Positions 62,541 to 64,000 of a stretch of 64,000 nucleotides of DNA are shown piece after piece (within the stretch, counting starts at the first letter, position 1; the number at the start of each line of letters is the position of its first letter). Origin of the DNA: Plantago major (Eukaryota > Streptophyta > Magnoliopsida > Lamiales > Plantaginaceae); NCBI GenBank assembly GCA_026545765.1, contig CM048841.1, forward strand, positions 69,996,217 through 70,060,216, read 5' to 3'. The position numbers were made by a program, and so were the translations under genes. The notes below the pieces were generated by a model. The model had not been told where the DNA came from, ran no database searches, and worked only from the letters and a program-made list of their open reading frames with translations.

Positions 62541-64000
62541 TTACATGAATGAGGCAAACATTACGATTGTAATTTAGAATCATTACGTATTTTTTGGCAC
62601 TAAATTTTAATTGAGTAAATTTTAATTGAGATGTAACCGATGAATATTAATTAAATTTGTAAGTCTTTTATAGAGTAAAATTTTTAATTGAATTATATTT
62701 GTAACCCCTCTCAATAAAGGCTCTGTTATCTTCACCTGAACAGAACTGAACTTATTTGTAGTATAAAAAATAATTAAGCAAATATGAACTAAATTGAAAT
62801 GAAATTAATGAGTTTTAAGAATAGGTGTACCAGTCCATTAAAATTCTAAGATACACAAAAAAAAAAAAAAAAAAAAAAAAAAGTTAAAATTCAATTAAAA
62901 TGAACTTTTAATTCAAACCAAAAATCCTGTTACATTTGCTATGGTAAAATGTGATTTTTAAGTACTTTCTATAGATGACAGTCACTCCACATTATTTTAT
63001 GTCACCACTTCCCAACTTTCTGATCTTACATGAACATGTCAGACTGAGTTGTTAAAATATATCAATCAATACTGGGACTTGATCAACGCGTATTCTTGTA
63101 AAACATATGTATACTTACAAGGCAAAATCAAAATTCTCAAAAACTACACCATTTTTTCGGATAAGATGGAAACTACATTGACTCATTCACCGAAACGACA
63201 ATGGGCAAGCTATACACATATACACGTACCTTATTTTGTTTAAAAGTCTATACACTTGGTCCAATTTGTTAATGATGAGGTATAAAAACGTCTAAGTACT
63301 CCTAGCAAAGATGGTTTTCAAACTTTAGTACGTGTAAATATATAGTGAAGGGTTAGTCCCTTTTATGCTGGTTTGACTCAAACGGACCGGTCTACACTTA
63401 ATGATCGAGTATATTGACTAATGTTAATACTAGGATCTCCCGATGTGATAAGAGTAAAGAGTGTATAAAGATCGAAACACCTGACTAAATCACAATAAAT
63501 GACCTCATATATATAGAATTTGATTAGGGGATAAGTCTCCAATTAAACATAATCTTGTCAACTCAATCAACAGGCACCACATGTTCGGTCAAGAGGGCGG
63601 CGCGTGGTTAAAACGCCTAGATTGGCTTCTTTTACAATGTGCTAGTTCGTTAGTTGAACTACGCAGCTTGGAATGGTAGAACCCTGGACTTGGAAGTGTT
63701 GTTTTTCGGGAAATAACCTCTAAGGTAACGCAGCGTAAAATTAAAATTTTCACCAACAATGAATAATTGATGAGCTATACAGATACTTATAATTGCGATA
63801 ACATATAAATCGAAAGCTTACTTGCTATGGCGGCAGATAAGCTTCCTAGATCCTGATGCATTGAATAACGAAACCCTAGATCCGGTTGTTTGTATAAGCG
63901 GTCGACCTTAGTTGATCCACAGTAATTGAGCACCAAAAACACTTAAGCACAACCTCGCGTATTGTTGGATTCTCCTTCGAAGAATTGCTAGGCTATTCTC
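62541..64000. other. Right-edge region, no gene recognised
   Basis: AT-rich. An A-run of about 28 is at 62855-62882. 63660-63980 (CTAAGGTAACGCAGCGTAAA, then CCCTAGATCCGG words) may be part of an LTR running off the edge, but no partner lies in the window. Open frames such as 63049-63243 are unassigned. Confidence 0.35.

Overview
This is a plant nuclear window, most likely from a eudicot. The host genes have short exons with GT-AG introns and belong to plant families (neprosin, STP-type sugar transporter, ALDH3F1-like aldehyde dehydrogenase). The rest is a typical angiosperm repeat landscape: Ty1/copia, Ty3/gypsy, L1-type LINEs with a C-terminal zf-RVT or RNase H, Mutator, CACTA, PIF/Harbinger, Helitron and Stowaway/Tourist elements. 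No prokaryotic, plastid or CRISPR-like features were seen.

Layout. 1-18085: a minus-strand LINE split by a 16-kb Sirevirus-like copia element (1700-17741). The copia has 1.7-kb LTRs, an initiator-Met PBS, decayed gag-pol, and a 5.5-kb extra 3' coding region that contains intron-like gaps. 18086-22220: simple repeats and a 3'-truncated neprosin-like gene with MITEs. 22223-31660: an apparently intact seven-exon MFS sugar transporter gene (minus) whose large introns hold a gypsy fragment, a LINE RNase H remnant and nested MITEs. 31781-32633: a Mutator-type MITE with a perfect 9-bp target duplication, just upstream of that gene. 32746-36968: a LINE with an 11-bp target duplication that lacks its FADD motif and is interrupted by a second LINE. 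36969-48540: AT-rich intergenic DNA with MITEs, a putative MULE carrying a Helitron, and a 3.06-kb MULE with a perfect 9-bp duplication. 48968-49438: a small single-exon gene for an oxidoreductase-like (OXLD1/UPF0651) protein. 50134-54280: a complete ten-exon ALDH3F1-like gene. 54281-56640: MITE-rich intergenic DNA. 56660-62540: a PIF/Harbinger element whose Myb/SANT-like gene is interrupted by a CACTA element that itself holds a second CACTA of the same family. 62541-64000: no gene seen.

Three host genes look functional (sugar transporter, OXLD1-like, ALDH3F1-like). They share no operon-like or pathway logic and are separated by transposons. The strongest unusual signals are: (a) five consecutive 78-85-nt GT-AG-like introns in the sense strand of the copia 3' coding region; (b) LTR-LTR differences concentrated at CAG/CTG sites; (c) a three-level transposon nest whose insertion junctions can be read exactly; (d) a sugar transporter lacking the conserved TM1 aspartate. 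All boundaries were read by eye; no alignment or database search was run.
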